From assembly GCF_000711215.1 (NCBI RefSeq), contig NZ_JOMF01000008.1:91559-155558 (forward strand): a DNA stretch of 64,000 nucleotides, written 5' to 3'. The DNA comes from Methanomicrobium mobile BP (GTDB taxonomy: Archaea; Halobacteriota; Methanomicrobia; Methanomicrobiales; Methanomicrobiaceae). Made by a program: the position numbers and the translations under genes. The notes under the pieces were generated by a model. That model worked only from the letters and a program-made list of their open reading frames with translations. It was not told the origin of the DNA and did not search any database. Position 1 is the stretch's first letter. Each line of letters begins with the position of its first letter. Below are positions 53,286 to 62,692 of this stretch, in pieces.

Positions 53286-53885
53286 TTATCCGCGGTTGTT
53301 CAGCTTTTCCAGATCGTTCAGATTGTTGATATTCGTAAAAGTCTTCAGATCCGCGTCATACTGCCGCAGGTCGTTCACATTCACGAAGCACGAGTTGATA
53401 CTGTCTATCATGTCGCGAAGAGAGAGCGACTTATGGGAGTGCATATACCTTTCGAGGGCATCGCGTTTGTAAACGGCATGAAGCGGCTCGATGAAACCTT
53501 CTTCCCAGCGGGGAATCACGGCATCGCAATTCCCGGATAACGAGAAGAGATATCGGATGACATCACCGTTGACAAAAGGCATGTCGCAGGCGACCGCAAA
53601 GATAATCTCGCCGCCGGCGGACTGAACACCGGCATGAAGACCGCCGACGGGACCGAGTCCTTTACGGATATCCGGGACGATCTTTGCCTCGAAACCGGCG
53701 CATATCTCCTCGAATCTGCGGCAGTGGATATCGTCGCGGGCGACGATTATTATCTCGTCGACAGCATCTTTGAGCGTGGAGAGCAGTCTCTCAAGGAAGG
53801 TCTCGCCGTCATATTCGAAGAGATACTTTTCGCGCCCTCCCGCACGTTTTGCCTCGCCGCCGGCAAGGATGATTCCCGTCTTCAT
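53286..53885 (-). CDS. mobA: Molybdenum cofactor guanylyltransferase MobA
   Basis: A 199-residue enzyme linking GMP to molybdopterin or tungstopterin. IILAGGEAKRAGGREKYLFEYDG is the GTP loop (slightly unusual: the second Gly-Gly-x-Ser/Thr element reads GGEAKRAGG). VPDIRKGLGPVGGLHAGV and FAVACDMPFV follow as in MobA. With the MobB-MoaE fusion at 7793 it serves the dinucleotide form of the cofactor. A final low-complexity Asn/Leu-rich segment (FTNINNLNDLEKLNN) is coded by short DNA repeats. Confidence 0.88.
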   Translation of the reverse strand: MKTGIILAGGEAKRAGGREKYLFEYDGETFLERLLSTLKDAVDEIIIVARDDIHCRRFEEICAGFEAKIVPDIRKGLGPVGGLHAGVQSAGGEIIFAVACDMPFVNGDVIRYLFSLSGNCDAVIPRWEEGFIEPLHAVYKRDALERYMHSHKSLSLRDMIDSINSCFVNVNDLRQYDADLKTFTNINNLNDLEKLNNRG

Positions 53886-53904
53886 TCTCTTATTCCCTAT
53901 TCCG

Positions 53905-54858
53905 TCACGCCGTCCGCGTCTTTGTATCCGCGGTTACCTGCGAACCTTTGTTCTGATTCTCGCGGAATTTTATCAGCCGCACCACGACCTCGTTTACGGG
54001 CGCGGGTATGCCGTGCTTACCTGCAAGCTCCACAATACTGCCGTTTATGAAATCGATCTCGGTCCTCTTGCGTGCCGCCAGATCCTGATACATCGAGGAG
54101 TAATGCTCCTTTGTCGCCGGCAGCTGATGCGAGTGCAGATGCTTCAGGTATTCCTCCGGCGTTGCCCATTCGAGTCTTACGCCTTCCTTCGCGCAGACGG
54201 CAAAGGCTTCTTTTACGATATCCTCGATTATCGACCACGTGTTTGCATCGGCGAGTTCGCCGTATTTTATGCCGAGGATTGCACTGAGCGGGTTTAATGC
54301 GGCATTGTAAAGCGCCTTGCCCCAGATGCCGCCGGCGATGTTCGACTCCGATACCGTGTTCATTCCGGCTTTTGAAAAGATTTCGACGAGTTTTGCGGAT
54401 GCGTCGCTGATGCCTTCGGGATATACGCCAATCTTTATAGGCGCGGCCTCGACGGATACGAGAACGGCGGCATCTTTTACCCATTCAAAGCCAGTAATTA
54501 TCATGCCGCCGAGCACGGTGTCGGTATATTCCGATATTATCTCCTCGTTTCCGATGCCGTTCTGAAGGCTTACAACCGGCGTATCCTTCAGATATTCTTT
54601 AAACTGCTCGCATACGGCACGGGTGTCCGTCGATTTGGAGGTGATTATTATGTAGTCGTATCGTTCGCCTGCCGGCAACGACTCCGAACACGGAAAAACG
54701 ACGGTCTCGTTGCCCCAGATTCCCGTCATTACAAATCCCGTATCGTTTATTATATCGGTGTGCCGCTTTCTTGTGACCGCATATACGTCGCAGACTTTTG
54801 AGAGTTTTGCGGCAACGCAAAGACCTACCGCACCGGCACCGAGAACTGCTATCTTCAT
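53905..54858 (-). CDS. panE: Ketopantoate reductase (PanE/ApbA family)
   Basis: A 317-residue NADPH-dependent 2-dehydropantoate 2-reductase for coenzyme A synthesis. VLGAGAVGLCVAAKLS is the Rossmann loop, with SKSTDTRAVCEQF and SLQNGIGNE following. The catalytic Lys lies in IWGKALYNAALNPLSAI and the C-terminal domain has KRTEIDFINGSIVELAGKHGIPAPVNE. The last residues (TADTKTRTA) are extra. It lies 19 bp before mobA on the same strand. Confidence 0.93.
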   Translation of the reverse strand: MKIAVLGAGAVGLCVAAKLSKVCDVYAVTRKRHTDIINDTGFVMTGIWGNETVVFPCSESLPAGERYDYIIITSKSTDTRAVCEQFKEYLKDTPVVSLQNGIGNEEIISEYTDTVLGGMIITGFEWVKDAAVLVSVEAAPIKIGVYPEGISDASAKLVEIFSKAGMNTVSESNIAGGIWGKALYNAALNPLSAILGIKYGELADANTWSIIEDIVKEAFAVCAKEGVRLEWATPEEYLKHLHSHQLPATKEHYSSMYQDLAARKRTEIDFINGSIVELAGKHGIPAPVNEVVVRLIKFRENQNKGSQVTADTKTRTA

Positions 54859-55007
54859 ATTTACCCGCAGATGTTTTTTTCTGTTTTTCTTTATTTGATC
54901 TCAAGTATGATATAATTCGCTCATTCGTTTACGGACCGAATTAAGCAGGATATGTTGATTTATGCCGCGGATAAAGGTGTACGTCCGGTCTTCGGTTCCG
55001 GCAGGGT

Positions 55008-55514
55008 TCAGTCTTCCGTTCGGTTTTTGTCCGGGTCTTCATCCGATGCCGCGTTTGCCGACCTGCTCTTCTTCCTCAGGACTTTTTTCTCAAGATTCAG
55101 GAGATCCTTCTTTATCGAGATGTCGGGGGAATATCCGCCCAGTCCCGTCTTTGAGACAACCCTGTGGCAGGGGATTATAAGCGGCGTCGGATTTCTGCGC
55201 ATGGCAACACCGACTGTCCTGTGATGCGTGCCGCTCGCTTCCGCAATCTCCGAATAGGTCCTTACTTCGCCGTAGGGTATCTCGGAGACGGCTTTATAGA
55301 TATCGTAAAAAGGATAGCCGCGGCTCAGCGCAATCGAGCCGTAAGGGTCGAAGGACTCCGCTTTTCCGGAGAGATAACGGCTTACCGCCTGCGGAACGGG
55401 GGAGTCGTCACCGCTCCTTGTAAACGAAATCCGATGGATTAAATGCGCCTCTTCGGACCACTCGACCCGCACCCGCCAGAGTCCGAACCTGCAGATTCCC
55501 GTGCTGATATCCAT
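55008..55514 (-). CDS. ogt: Methylated-DNA--protein cysteine methyltransferase
   Basis: A 168-residue suicide repair protein removing alkyl groups from O6-alkylguanine. The active site is LIIPCHRVV (Cys116), preceded by the helix-turn-helix region RTYSEIAEASGTHHRTVGVAMRRNPT. The last 30 residues are a basic/acidic tail outside the family. It lies 15 bp after the XPD-like helicase gene, forming a small DNA-repair unit. Confidence 0.93.
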   Translation of the reverse strand: MDISTGICRFGLWRVRVEWSEEAHLIHRISFTRSGDDSPVPQAVSRYLSGKAESFDPYGSIALSRGYPFYDIYKAVSEIPYGEVRTYSEIAEASGTHHRTVGVAMRRNPTPLIIPCHRVVSKTGLGGYSPDISIKKDLLNLEKKVLRKKSRSANAASDEDPDKNRTED

Positions 55515-55529
55515 GATTATCGATATTAT

Positions 55530-57530
55530 CTAAGATCTATTCATTGCCTCTTTGAACGAATCTATAGTGCATTCCACGCATTCATCCTGCATCCACTTCG
55601 GGAGACCGCGTTTTACGGATTCGTCGAGGTACCGGCTCTCAATAAGAAGGAGAACGCCCTTGTCATCCGGCGTCCTGATTACCCTTCCGAGCGCCTGCGT
55701 GGCTTTGTTTACCGCCGGCAGCGTATACGAGAGGAATTCGCCGTCTTTGCCGAACTTCATCCTGAAATAGTCATTGACCATCTTTCTTACATCGTTGAAG
55801 GGGGCAAGCGGAAGACCGACGACGATGGCGCCGGTGAGCAGATCTCCCCTGTAGTCCAGACCCTCGCTCCATTTTCCGCCGCAGACACCGAAGATTATGC
55901 CGCTTTTTCCCATTGACGGCAGCGACATGAAGGTTCTCAGGTCGTTCGTCGACGCCGACGAATCCTGCGACTCTATGAATATCTCTTTGCCTTTCAGAGT
56001 CTTCGGAAGCCGCTCCGTAAAGGTCTTGAGCATATCGTATGAGGGGAAGTATACCGCCAGATTGCCTTTCCGCATCGCAAACGTATTGATGTATTCGATT
56101 ATTCTGTTGCTGTTTTCGATGTCGCGCCGCATGCTGAAGGCTGATGTGGCATCGCGGGCGCAGAAGAGTTTCCTGTTCTCCTTCGGAAAAGCGTTCGGAA
56201 GCGATATCGCCGCCGCGTCCATATCGCCGAAATAGATCTTCTTATAGGCGTCTACGGGCGAGAGGGTGCCGCTTATGAGCACTGCCGCGTGATGCGCCTT
56301 TGCAAGATCGATAAGCGTCTTTGAGGGATCTATGTTTCTGACCTCGAGCGAGATTTCTTCGCCGCTCTTTTTGTATATCGTGAGATAGGACTCGTCACCC
56401 GCGGATTTCAGGATGCGGACAAAGAACTCGGTGAGCTTTTCAACGGCGCTCTCCCTGAAATCGCCCTTCTCGAGTTTGGCTTCATGAATCGCCTCGTTTA
56501 TGGTCAGAAGGTCTTCCACAATCTCCTCGGTCTTCTGATACAGCGTTCCGCTTAAGATATAACGCATGAAAATTGCCGGATCGAACCAGTCCTCCGCCTT
56601 CATGGAGCGTTTAAGGCTGACCATGAAGTTCAGAACCTGCGGAATAAGATTCTGAATAGCCTCGGTTCCGCTGACACTGCCGCGCAGGTGACCGAGTTCG
56701 CTCTGCGCAAGTTCGAGGGACTGCTCGTTTAAGGTCACCGTCTGGATGCTCTGGACGGTATCGCCGCAGTTGTGCGCCTCGTCTATGAGAAGGATGACGT
56801 TTTCGGGCTCGATGCCGATTGACTGATACATCTGTTCGCGGATATCTTCGTTGAAGAGATGGTGGAAGTTCATGAGGATAACGTCGGCATCGCGGGACGC
56901 CTGAAGCATCACTTCGTACGGGCAGATATCGCCGCAGAGCTCATGGATTTTGTCCGGCGGCACTATGCGTCTTGTTGTCTGTTCCGCCTTCGTCTTGAGG
57001 ATATTCGACGGCATCATCTTCAGACCGTCGCCGGTCTCCGCGTAGATCTTCGATCTGATGAAATACTGACAGAGAAGCGGATGCTCATAGTCCTGCAGTT
57101 GTATCTGTTTTTTTATGACGGCATCGTTTGCGGGTATAAGCGAGCCTTTCTGGGCGCGTTCGCGCATGAGTGAGGTCGAGAAGGTCTTGAGTCCTTCGCA
57201 CATGCGGTAGACGTCGCCTTCGCCGCCCATCATGCACATCTTTCTCTTGCCGACAAGATACGAGACCTTAAGCCGCGGTTGTTTCCTCTTGATAAGTTCA
57301 AGTTCGCGGATGAAGATATTGAGCTGGGCAACGGTTCTTACCGCGACTATAATCTTCCTGCCGTTTGCCTGAGCAAGAAGCGCGGAGAGCACGCTCGATT
57401 TTCCGCTGCCGGTTGGCGCATCGATAAGACAGGTCTGCTGTTTATTCACGCATTCCGCCGCAAAATCAAGCATCTCTTTCTGGTGCGGGCGGTATGTGTC
57501 ATACGCAAACCAGTCTTCATAAGAATTCAT
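55530..57530 (-). CDS. XPD/Rad3-like DEAD_2 helicase
   Basis: A 666-residue superfamily 2 DNA helicase with 5'-3' polarity expected. Walker A is DAPTGSGKSSVL, DEAH box LLIDEAHNCGD (250-253) and motif VI QALGRVIRTPDDKG. Cysteines at 99, 111, 154, 199 and 203 lie in the region that holds the 4Fe-4S cluster of XPD; the exact four cannot be assigned by eye. The start FAYDTYRPHQKEMLDF contains the adenine-binding Q-like motif. Probable role in excision repair. Confidence 0.92.
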   Translation of the reverse strand: MNSYEDWFAYDTYRPHQKEMLDFAAECVNKQQTCLIDAPTGSGKSSVLSALLAQANGRKIIVAVRTVAQLNIFIRELELIKRKQPRLKVSYLVGKRKMCMMGGEGDVYRMCEGLKTFSTSLMRERAQKGSLIPANDAVIKKQIQLQDYEHPLLCQYFIRSKIYAETGDGLKMMPSNILKTKAEQTTRRIVPPDKIHELCGDICPYEVMLQASRDADVILMNFHHLFNEDIREQMYQSIGIEPENVILLIDEAHNCGDTVQSIQTVTLNEQSLELAQSELGHLRGSVSGTEAIQNLIPQVLNFMVSLKRSMKAEDWFDPAIFMRYILSGTLYQKTEEIVEDLLTINEAIHEAKLEKGDFRESAVEKLTEFFVRILKSAGDESYLTIYKKSGEEISLEVRNIDPSKTLIDLAKAHHAAVLISGTLSPVDAYKKIYFGDMDAAAISLPNAFPKENRKLFCARDATSAFSMRRDIENSNRIIEYINTFAMRKGNLAVYFPSYDMLKTFTERLPKTLKGKEIFIESQDSSASTNDLRTFMSLPSMGKSGIIFGVCGGKWSEGLDYRGDLLTGAIVVGLPLAPFNDVRKMVNDYFRMKFGKDGEFLSYTLPAVNKATQALGRVIRTPDDKGVLLLIESRYLDESVKRGLPKWMQDECVECTIDSFKEAMNRS

Positions 57531-57620
57531 TGTCAGTAATTATGTTGCCAATCCATCATGTAATAATACTATCCGTGCGCCGCAAAAGTGAAACGCGAAC
57601 CCCGACCGGTCACGCAACCC

Positions 57621-57650
57621 GACTCTTCATGACTCTTCACGACTCTTCAC
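57621..57650. repeat. 10-bp tandem repeat upstream of the XPD-like helicase
   Basis: Three units GACTCTTCAT, GACTCTTCAC and GACTCTTCAC, flanked by copies of CACGCAACC. Confidence 0.85.
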
Positions 57651-57752
57651 GCAACCGTGACTGTTCAAACATATTGATATTGCAAAAGCACCATAGAAGA
57701 ATAAAAGAATATTCACTGAATGTATTCCGTCAGGGAATTTTCGGAGACAGAT

Positions 57753-57983
57753 ATGGATAAACTATACCGCTCAAAAGATGACAGGATGATTGCGGGTGTC
57801 TGCGGAGGTCTCGGAAAAAACACGGACATTGACTCCAATCTCATCCGAATATTGTTTATTGTGCTTGCATTCTGCTCGGTAGGCATAATGGTTCTCATAT
57901 ATCTCTGCGCATGGATTCTGATACCCGAGGAGGGAGATGCCAAGAGCGAGGTCATTGATGCGGAATACAGGATAAAAGAGTGA
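57753..57983 (+). CDS. PspC-domain membrane protein
   Basis: A 76-residue protein. KLYRSKDDRMIAGVCGGLGKN is the PspC signature, followed by one long or two short membrane segments (about 27-55). PspC proteins respond to envelope stress in bacteria. ATG 57753 was chosen since GGAG lies six bases before it and the protein then begins as the family does; another frame-start at 57720 is less likely. Confidence 0.87.
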   Translation: MDKLYRSKDDRMIAGVCGGLGKNTDIDSNLIRILFIVLAFCSVGIMVLIYLCAWILIPEEGDAKSEVIDAEYRIKE

Positions 57984-58144
57984 TTCGACAAAAGATCCGA
58001 TTTTATTTTACGATTTTTCGGACTTTTTTCGAACTTTTTTCGTTTACGATCTTACGATCTTTTTCTTTGCATCTTATACTCTTATCCGATATGCCGCAAC
58101 TCAATCCCAATAATTTTACAATCCTATGACCAATATGTAAGCAT

Positions 58145-59482
58145 ATGGCTATCCACCCAATAGACTACCGTTACGGAACTGCGGAGATGCGCGGGATCTG
58201 GGACGAGGAACACAGGTTCAGATCAATAGTTAAAGCCGAGATTGCGCTTGCAAAGGCAGAGGGCGACGTAGGTCTCATACCTAAAGAAGATGCCGACAAT
58301 ATCGCCGCAAAGGCAATGAATGCGACCCTTGAGAGGGCGAATCAGATTGAAGCGGAGATCAATCACGATATGATGGCGGTTGTCAAAGCCGTTACCGAGG
58401 TCACCGGCGAATCCGGACGCTGGATACACTACGGTGCGACCTCCAACGATATCCTCGATACCGCCACGGGTCTTCAGATGAGGGACAGCCTTGAGATAAT
58501 CGAGAAGAAACTCAAAAAACTCCTGAGTATTCTCCTTCAGAAAGCGGAGGAGAACAAAAAACTCGTCTGCGCCGGCAGGACACACGGTCAGATCGGTGTG
58601 CCGACCACATACGGTCTGCGTTTTGCCATTTGGGCGGCGGAGGTTGCGAGACATATCGAGAGACTGAACGAACTTCGCCCGCGTGTTGCCGTGGGGCAGA
58701 TGACCGGCGCTGTCGGAACGCAGGCGTCGATGGGTAAGGACGGTCATGCGGTAATGACGGCAATGATGAAGTATCTCGACTTAAACGCGGTCGATGTCTC
58801 GAATCAGCTGATTCAGCGCGACCGCCATGCCGAGTATGTCATGTTCCTCGCAAACATGGCGACCACTCTCGATAAGATCGGCGTCGAGATACGCATGATG
58901 CAGCGCTCCGAGATCGGCGAGATGGAAGAGGCTTTCGGCAAGAATCAGGTCGGCTCATCGACGATGCCGCACAAGCGCAACCCGATTAAGTCCGAGCAGG
59001 TCTGCGGTCTTGCAAGAATCGTGCGCTCCTTTGTCGAGCCCGCTCTCCTGAACAATACTCTCTGGGATGAGCGCGACCTCACGAACTCCTCCTGCGAGAG
59101 GGTTGTCTTCCCCGAGGCATCGATTCTTGCTGATCATATCCTTACCGTCATGATAAAAGTCCTCGAGGGCGTAAGGTTAAGACCGGAGAATATCAGAAGG
59201 AATCTCGATCTCCTACACGGCGTCAATATGGCGGAGTCCGTCATGATTGAGCTTACAAAGAGAGGCATGGAGAGGCAGAATGCTCACGAGATTGTGAGGG
59301 TCTCCTGTATGACGGCGATTGAGTCAAAGACATCGGTCGCCGAGATATTTGCCTCAAAGCCGCAGGTCTCGAAGTATCTTTCGAGAGAAGAGATAGATGC
59401 ACTTCTGCTTCCGGACAACTACATAGGCACGGCGGAATGGCAGGTCGACAATCTGGTCAAAAAACTCTCAAAACTCGTATAA
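58145..59482 (+). CDS. purB: Adenylosuccinate lyase
   Basis: A 445-residue enzyme acting twice in purine synthesis (SAICAR to AICAR, and adenylosuccinate to AMP). GATSNDILDTATGLQ, GRTHGQIGVPTTYGLRFA (catalytic His) and the fumarase-family signature GSSTMPHKRNPIKSE are intact. It stands alone, with T-rich sequence before (58000-58070) and after (59524-59541). Confidence 0.96.
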   Translation: MAIHPIDYRYGTAEMRGIWDEEHRFRSIVKAEIALAKAEGDVGLIPKEDADNIAAKAMNATLERANQIEAEINHDMMAVVKAVTEVTGESGRWIHYGATSNDILDTATGLQMRDSLEIIEKKLKKLLSILLQKAEENKKLVCAGRTHGQIGVPTTYGLRFAIWAAEVARHIERLNELRPRVAVGQMTGAVGTQASMGKDGHAVMTAMMKYLDLNAVDVSNQLIQRDRHAEYVMFLANMATTLDKIGVEIRMMQRSEIGEMEEAFGKNQVGSSTMPHKRNPIKSEQVCGLARIVRSFVEPALLNNTLWDERDLTNSSCERVVFPEASILADHILTVMIKVLEGVRLRPENIRRNLDLLHGVNMAESVMIELTKRGMERQNAHEIVRVSCMTAIESKTSVAEIFASKPQVSKYLSREEIDALLLPDNYIGTAEWQVDNLVKKLSKLV

Positions 59483-59551
59483 AAAAGATATTTGTATAAA
59501 ATAGATATTCGATAAAATAGGATTTTTTTCTTTTTTTAACTCTTTTGCGTG

Positions 59552-60724
59552 TCAGTTTTTCGAATTCCTGTATTTGAGGCAGGCGTTCTTCATGTCGTCA
59601 GCCCATTCGCCTATGATTCTCCAGTCGCGGAAATCGCCGATTCTCTCCTTCTCGAAGAGCCTCTCGCGCATGGTCAGATCTTCGGCATCCACCCTGCCGG
59701 CAAACATTCCGATATCGACAACGTCGAGTATGCGCGTGAACGACTCCGCAATCTTTTTTGTGGCGATAACTTTCTCGTCGTCGATATCCTTGAGGGATTC
59801 GCCGACAATGAAGAGAGCCACGGGTCTTTTGGAGAGCCAGTGCCTGTGAAGTTTTGCGAATTCGATAACCTCGGGGGCGAGCCTGTTCTCTTTAAGCCCC
59901 GCACCCACAACGACGAAACTGTATTTTCTGACGTCCTCGACATCCTGAATCGATTTGACCTCGGTCTCTATGCCGCCGTCGACAAAGGAGTTCTTGACCG
60001 ACCATGCAATCTCGGATGTGACTCCGTCCTTTACGGAGTATGTGATGAGGGCTATGCTTTTTGGCATGCAGTTGGTGCCGTCGGCGGTCTTTCGTCCCGC
60101 GGATCTTGCGCCGGCGGAAGAGATCGACGACGCGGATGATGCCGCAGCCGCTTTATCCGAAGCCCTGCGCGTGACCGATCTGTTTTCGGTCGCACCGGTC
60201 GCATCCGCCGTGCCTTTCGTACCTTTCGAGCCTTTCACGTCTTCCGCGGTCTCCTTCGCTCTCGGAGCCGTGTGCTTCTTCGGAGTAACCGTCTTCAAGG
60301 CAATCGCCGCAAGCTTCTCCCCGTCGCCCGCGGTTGCCCAGCCGTATGCGGCTATTCCGGAGAGAACAATAAGGTCGGCGATATAGGGGACAACTTTCGA
60401 GTCGAACGGCGTCTCGGAAGTGCCGTTGTGCCAGATCTCCAGATGCTCCTCCAGCGAAAGAACGGAACCGGCGGTGGATTCGGGCGCGATGACGGCAATC
60501 TTGATATCCAGAAGATATAATACCGCCTCGTTTACAAGACCCACGGATAATGCCGTCTCGGAGCCGTCCGAACTTATCACGAGAAGTTCGTCGGGGTTGT
60601 CATCCGAGGTATAATAGGAAAATTTCTCCTCTTCGCCTTTTTTGAAGACGGATCTCGGAGAGCTGAATTCAGTCCCCTGCGACTCCCGAATAAATGTCTG
60701 CACTTTTTCAAAATCCGGATCCAT
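59552..60724 (-). CDS. Two-part protein with C-terminal flavodoxin-like domain
   Basis: A 390-residue protein. Residues about 1-155 form an unrecognised domain (DELLVISSDGSETALSVGLVNEAVLYLL and SKVVPYIADLIVLSGIAAYGWAT). A Lys/Thr/Ala/Ser-rich linker (about 165-220) is of low complexity. Residues about 222-390 resemble the flavodoxin-like protein encoded just upstream at 60829: both end with ERIGDFRDWRIIGEWADDM / PFGDFRDYKEIEKWTEEI. The phosphate loop is degenerate here (TYSVKDGVTSEIA against ATRYGSTLEVA), so FMN binding is doubtful. Possibly a regulatory partner of its neighbour. Confidence 0.7.
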   Translation of the reverse strand: MDPDFEKVQTFIRESQGTEFSSPRSVFKKGEEEKFSYYTSDDNPDELLVISSDGSETALSVGLVNEAVLYLLDIKIAVIAPESTAGSVLSLEEHLEIWHNGTSETPFDSKVVPYIADLIVLSGIAAYGWATAGDGEKLAAIALKTVTPKKHTAPRAKETAEDVKGSKGTKGTADATGATENRSVTRRASDKAAAASSASSISSAGARSAGRKTADGTNCMPKSIALITYSVKDGVTSEIAWSVKNSFVDGGIETEVKSIQDVEDVRKYSFVVVGAGLKENRLAPEVIEFAKLHRHWLSKRPVALFIVGESLKDIDDEKVIATKKIAESFTRILDVVDIGMFAGRVDAEDLTMRERLFEKERIGDFRDWRIIGEWADDMKNACLKYRNSKN

Positions 60725-60828
60725 ATCTGAATATCCCCTTTACACTACCTTTGTAATACTATAGGACAGTGCGAATAATAAAAAGAGTGATATGGTTTCA
60801 GGGGTCGCGTCGTGTTTCCCGGTATTTC

Positions 60829-61341
60829 TCAGAGAAGGTCACGGAAATACTTCGACTCAATCTCTTCGGTCCATTTTTCTATCTCTTTATAGTCCCTGAA
60901 ATCCCCGAACGGCGGTTTTGCGAGGATTACCAGATCCCTGTCGGCGTCGATGAGCTCATCGCGAATGAGTCTGCCGGCAAAGAGCTTTATCTCTTTCGGA
61001 GTCACGTACTGGCAGATCTCATCCGTGGCAAAGAGGGCTTTTCGGGTCACGTGATCGGTAGGGTCGGAGAGCGTGATGCCCAATGAGAACAATACCACGG
61101 GTATTTTAGATAAAAAGACCCGTTTTCCCTCCATGAACTCTTTTGCCTCGGGAAGCCATTTGCCCATCTGAATTGCACTGCCGGCGACGATTCCGCCGTA
61201 TTTCGTTATGTCATCAACGTCCTGAAAGTCCATGCAGTCGCATTCGTGACCGAGTTTTTCGAGTTTTTCCGCAATACGTTCCGCGACTTCGAGCGTCGAA
61301 CCGTATCTGGTTGCGTATGCGACCAATATTTTTCCTGCCAT
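60829..61341 (-). CDS. Flavodoxin-domain protein (protoporphyrinogen-oxidase/HemG-like)
   Basis: A 170-residue flavodoxin-5 type protein. The FMN phosphate loop is ATRYGSTLEVAERIAEKL, followed by the isoalloxazine loop GSAIQMGKWLPEAKEFM and LFSLGITLSDPTDHV. It resembles HemG in layout, but in methanogens such proteins are better regarded as generic flavodoxin-type electron carriers or oxidoreductases. The next gene downstream is a diverged relative with an extra domain. Confidence 0.82.
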   Translation of the reverse strand: MAGKILVAYATRYGSTLEVAERIAEKLEKLGHECDCMDFQDVDDITKYGGIVAGSAIQMGKWLPEAKEFMEGKRVFLSKIPVVLFSLGITLSDPTDHVTRKALFATDEICQYVTPKEIKLFAGRLIRDELIDADRDLVILAKPPFGDFRDYKEIEKWTEEIESKYFRDLL

Positions 61342-61485
61342 TTTATCGATATTGAAGGGTTATACCGTATTATATTAATTATATGCGATTGTACTGCCGC
61401 ATCACCGCGGCATCGCTGCGGCATCATCCGAGCATCATAACCGCATTCCCGCAGCCTTTATTTCAACAACTCTGACAAGTGTGAT

Positions 61486-61497
61486 AGATATAAATTA
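61486..61497 (+). promoter_or_regulatory. TATA box of the surface-protein gene
   Basis: AGATATAAATTA, about 28 bases before ATG 61520. A small inverted repeat, GACT-CAT-AGTC, at 61504-61514 lies at the expected transcription start. Near-leaderless. Confidence 0.55.
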
Positions 61498-61519
61498 ACC
61501 GCAGACTCATAGTCTACAT

Positions 61520-62317
61520 ATGAATATGAGCGCTCACATGGACGGAATATCCCGCAGGACTTTTTTGATTCCGGCGGTAATACTGGCACTGTTCCTTACG
61601 GTACAGTCCGCAGGCGCCGCAGGTACGGTAACGACATATTCCGGCAACACCGTGGAACTTTCGGGAAGTGCGACAGGTTCGGATTATGTATATCTCTTCG
61701 TCATAGGTCCGAATCTGCCGTCGGGAGGGGTGTCGCTCGAGGATCTCTCCCAGCCGGCGATATCGGGAGATCCGTCTACCTTCCTGAGGCTGACCGTCAA
61801 GAACAACCGCTGGAGTTACAAGTGGCGCACGACGGAGAGCGGCAGGATCCTCGATAACGGCAATTACATCGTTTATATCGTGAATAAGCCGAAAAACAGG
61901 CACGATCTCTCGCAGGCGGAGTATTCCTATATCAATGTCAGAATCATGGCGCCTACTCTGACGGCATACACGGATACCGGCGATCCCGATAAGAATTCGG
62001 AGGTCACGATGTCGCTGAATCCCCAACCCGCAGCAAATACGGAGTCTCCGACCGTGATGCCGACACAGTCTGCCCCAATCACGACCGCACCCACGCCGGC
62101 GACGCCTGCGCCGACCGTATCGACCGCCGATGAGGTCTCCGCGGGCACTCAGACGCCGCATGCACCGCCGGCAACCGCTGATTCGGGCAACGGCGGTAAC
62201 GGAGATTCATCCCTAATCATCATCGGCGCGATTGCGGCTGTGATCGTCGTTATCGCGGTTGCGGTCTATGCATACAACGAAAACGAGAAGAAAAAGAGAG
62301 ACAGATACAGATTCTGA
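61520..62317 (+). CDS. Cell-surface protein with Thr/Pro stalk and C-terminal anchor
   Basis: A 265-residue exported protein of unknown function. A signal peptide (about 10-34, RRTFLIPAVILALFLTVQSAGAA) leads to a beta-rich domain (about 36-148) including TVELSGSATGSDYVYLFVIGP and NNRWSYKWRTTESGRILDNG. A Thr/Pro/Ala stalk follows (about 170-225), then one membrane helix (about 228-250) and a basic tail KKKRDRYRF. This is the layout of methanogen S-layer-associated proteins. The domain resembles surface domains common in Methanomicrobiales, but no family name is certain. Confidence 0.75.
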   Translation: MNMSAHMDGISRRTFLIPAVILALFLTVQSAGAAGTVTTYSGNTVELSGSATGSDYVYLFVIGPNLPSGGVSLEDLSQPAISGDPSTFLRLTVKNNRWSYKWRTTESGRILDNGNYIVYIVNKPKNRHDLSQAEYSYINVRIMAPTLTAYTDTGDPDKNSEVTMSLNPQPAANTESPTVMPTQSAPITTAPTPATPAPTVSTADEVSAGTQTPHAPPATADSGNGGNGDSSLIIIGAIAAVIVVIAVAVYAYNENEKKKRDRYRF

Positions 62318-62332
62318 AAGAGACGACTAAAC

Positions 62333-62677
62333 ATGGCACGTGAACTATCCGAAAGGGATTTACAGATACTAAGGACGCTTGCGCCCGAGAACGAACAGGA
62401 GCTTTGTCCGTCGGCGAACGTAAAGTTCAAGTCCATCCTGCCGCCGCTGTGCAACCATATCGCCGAAAGCACGGAGGACTTCGATCGCCGTCTATCAAAT
62501 CTCTCGCGCGAAGACTGGGAGTATCTCACACAGCTTATTGTCAGCGGCGAAGAGAGCATATGCTGCCTCTCCGAGGAGGCAAAAGATATTGTTATCAGGC
62601 ATATCGCCGAATTTTCCGAGGATGATGCCGCCATGGTCGGGAGAATATTCGAACTCGAGGCATGCGGCATGATCTGA
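62333..62677 (+). CDS. Small acidic helical protein of unknown function
   Basis: A 114-residue soluble protein, 15 bp after the surface-protein gene and so probably in the same operon. It is mostly helical with Leu/Glu heptad-like spacing (LSERDLQILRTLAPENEQEL, LSREDWEYLTQLIVSGEESI) and four Cys (25, 40, 77, 78 approximately). No family recognised. Confidence 0.6.
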   Translation: MARELSERDLQILRTLAPENEQELCPSANVKFKSILPPLCNHIAESTEDFDRRLSNLSREDWEYLTQLIVSGEESICCLSEEAKDIVIRHIAEFSEDDAAMVGRIFELEACGMI

Positions 62678-62692
62678 GCCGCTTTTAACGGA

